From Lachnospiraceae bacterium (GTDB lineage: Bacteria > Bacillota_A > Clostridia > Lachnospirales > Lachnospiraceae): 24,159 bases of DNA. This document shows, piece by piece, positions 22,725 to 24,159 of this stretch (position 1 is the first letter of the stretch; the number at the start of each line of letters is the position of its first letter). The position numbers and the translations under genes are program-made. The stretch covers positions 1 through 24,159 of the forward strand of contig QXWX01000101.1 in the NCBI GenBank assembly GCA_009911175.1. Reading direction: 5' to 3'. The notes beneath the pieces were generated by a model, which worked only from the letters and a program-made list of their open reading frames with translations, searched no databases and was not told the DNA's origin.

Positions 22725-24023
22725 ATGCACACATTAGCGATTGAGATTTCGCAGCTTTTCGAATTTTTAAAAAACGGCACCTCTGCTTTTCACGTCACCG
22801 CTCACAGTAAAAAAGTGCTTACGGAGGCGGGCTTTACAGAGTTAAAGCTAAAAGAGCCCTGGCCTCTGGAACGGGGCGGGCGTTATTTCTGCTGCCCCTT
22901 CGATACCACGCTTTACGCATTTACCATCGGCCGGGACTGTGATCTGTCCCGCGGTATCCACATCGGAGGAGCACACACGGACTTTCCGGCCATCAAGATA
23001 AAACCGAAGCCGGAAATATTTACACAGGGATATATGCAGTTGAACACAGAGCTCTACGGCGGGCCCATCTTAAGCACCTTTTTCGACCGTTCCCTCTCTC
23101 TGGCGGGAAAGGTGGTCACACGGGGTTCTTCTTACGACCGCCCCGTCAGCCATCTGATCGACTTTCAGCGCCCTGTGGCCTGTCTGCCGAACCTGGCCAT
23201 CCATATGAACCGTACAGCCAACGAGAAGGGCACTCCTGTGGATAACCAGAAGCATCTGCTCCCGATCCTCGGAACCCTGAACGATATGCTGAACAAGGAT
23301 TCAACCCTGGTGAAGCTGCTGGCAGAAGAGTTGGATGTGAATCCATCCGAGATTCTGGACTACGACCTGTGCCTGTATAATCTGGAGCAGCCGGAGCTGG
23401 CAGGCATCACGGAGGAATTTCTCTGCGCTCCCAGGCTTGATGATATCACTTCGGTCTGCGCGCTGGTGCACGCTCTGGCAGAAAGCCAAAATCCGGACCG
23501 CGTCAATCTGGTCTGTCTTTTTGATCATGAAGAGATCGGCAGTCTCAGCAAACAAGGCGCGGATTCTTTCCTACCCACCGTGATCATTGGAAAAATCTGG
23601 CAGGCTTTTGGAAAAAGTATGATCGACTGTATGGCAGACCTGTCGGACGGCCTGATGCTCTCTGCAGACGTGGCCCATGCCTACCATCCCAACTATCCGG
23701 CAGTACAGGATGTTACCAATTATCCGGTCATCAATCAGGGCTTTGTGTTCAAGTCCGCCAGCAACCAGTCCTATGCCTGGGACTGTGAGGCTCTCGCGTC
23801 CATGATTGCCCTGTGCGAGGACAGGCAGATCCCTTACCAGCGTTTTGCCAAGCATTCCAACACAAAAGGGGGCGGGACGATTGCCTCGATTCTCTCCTCC
23901 CACCTGCCTGTGCGGACGATCGATACCGGAGCCGGCATTTTGGCCATGCATTCCAGCCGGGAGATGATGGGTGTCAAAGACCAGATTGCGCTGAGCCGGT
24001 TCGCAAAGGCATTCTTCGAATAG
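22725..24023 (+). CDS. apeB: M18-family aminopeptidase
   Basis: This is a cytosolic dodecameric di-metal aminopeptidase of family M18, which removes N-terminal residues, often acidic ones, from peptides. The 432-residue protein has the metal ligands and catalytic residues in order: GGAHTDFPAIKIKP with H84 and D86, D240 in RLDDITS, FDHEEIGS with E269-E270, SADVAHAYHPNY with D315, and H409 in ILAMHSSREMMG. The second ATG, at 22725, has GGAG 7 nt upstream. The first, at 22719, is too close. It is the only plus-strand gene in the window and diverges from rpiB. Confidence 0.95.
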   Translation: MHTLAIEISQLFEFLKNGTSAFHVTAHSKKVLTEAGFTELKLKEPWPLERGGRYFCCPFDTTLYAFTIGRDCDLSRGIHIGGAHTDFPAIKIKPKPEIFTQGYMQLNTELYGGPILSTFFDRSLSLAGKVVTRGSSYDRPVSHLIDFQRPVACLPNLAIHMNRTANEKGTPVDNQKHLLPILGTLNDMLNKDSTLVKLLAEELDVNPSEILDYDLCLYNLEQPELAGITEEFLCAPRLDDITSVCALVHALAESQNPDRVNLVCLFDHEEIGSLSKQGADSFLPTVIIGKIWQAFGKSMIDCMADLSDGLMLSADVAHAYHPNYPAVQDVTNYPVINQGFVFKSASNQSYAWDCEALASMIALCEDRQIPYQRFAKHSNTKGGGTIASILSSHLPVRTIDTGAGILAMHSSREMMGVKDQIALSRFAKAFFE

Positions 24024-24083
24024 ACTGAGTGAAGAATACCCTGGATCATATCGACTGTCCCTGATTATAGGAATTCTTTTTCT

Positions 24084-24159
24084 ATCGGGTAGGAGGCTAC
24101 CCATTAGTTGAGCAGCCGACCTCCCACACCACTGTACGTACCGTTCGGTATACAGCGGT
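24084..24159 (-). mobile_element. Group II intron 3' end: domains V and VI (partial)
   Basis: On the minus strand the sequence CCGCTGTATACC-GAAC-GGTACGTACAGTGG folds as the group II domain V hairpin. Domain VI follows (GGAGG with CCTCC, enclosing CTGCTC/GGGTAG). The intron probably ends at CCCGAT (position 24084), with an A seven nt from the end as branch-point candidate. The 3' exon is the intergenic region after the M18 gene. The rest of the intron is outside the window. Confidence 0.82.

Overview
The window looks like a low-GC-lineage Gram-positive gut anaerobe, most likely Lachnospiraceae. Supporting features are a core gene set typical of that family (greA-lysS, coaX, a DUF6145 gene, birA, a short conserved protein next to shikimate kinase), strong AGGAGG ribosome sites, consensus sigma-A promoters, and a SAM-I riboswitch in front of metK. 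All genes except the last (an M18 aminopeptidase) lie on the minus strand, so the text below reads from high to low coordinates.

Positions 1-7240 are one end of an integrative conjugative element (ICE) of the Tn1549-like type. From its boundary inward it carries a DUF6075 gene, a DUF3970 gene, parA, parB, repA (RepA_N plus DUF6017), four unrecognised genes, pcfB (DUF3801) and virD4. The element abuts the 3' end of lysS. Integrase arm-like repeats (GTTGTA every 11 bp) and a core-like dyad lie just outside the lysS stop codon. The integrase itself is not in the window. repA contains seven tandem 23-bp dyad repeats beside an AT-rich stretch, which looks like an internal replication origin. Three copies of one 23-nt hairpin precede ribosome sites, one of them in front of a 12-codon ORF. 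virD4 is cut after its first 230 codons by sequence that resembles the 5' end of a group II intron.

Positions 7250-24023 are chromosome. Probable units are: greA-lysS from a perfect-consensus promoter; argF-birA-DUF6145-coaX-dusB; a histidine kinase-response regulator pair, followed across an unusual 195-bp nested inverted-repeat element by a TrmH-type methyltransferase; metK alone under a SAM riboswitch; murA; rpiB-mtnA; a conserved 140-aa protein coupled to aroK; and a divergent M18 aminopeptidase.

The right edge (24084-24159) is the domain V/VI end of a group II intron on the minus strand. Both ends of the window therefore fall in intron-like sequence, as expected if this is an assembly contig broken at a multicopy intron. 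The strongest unexplained signals are the 195-bp element at 14615-14809, the three ICE hairpins, and the in-gene iterons whose 23-bp period is not a multiple of three.
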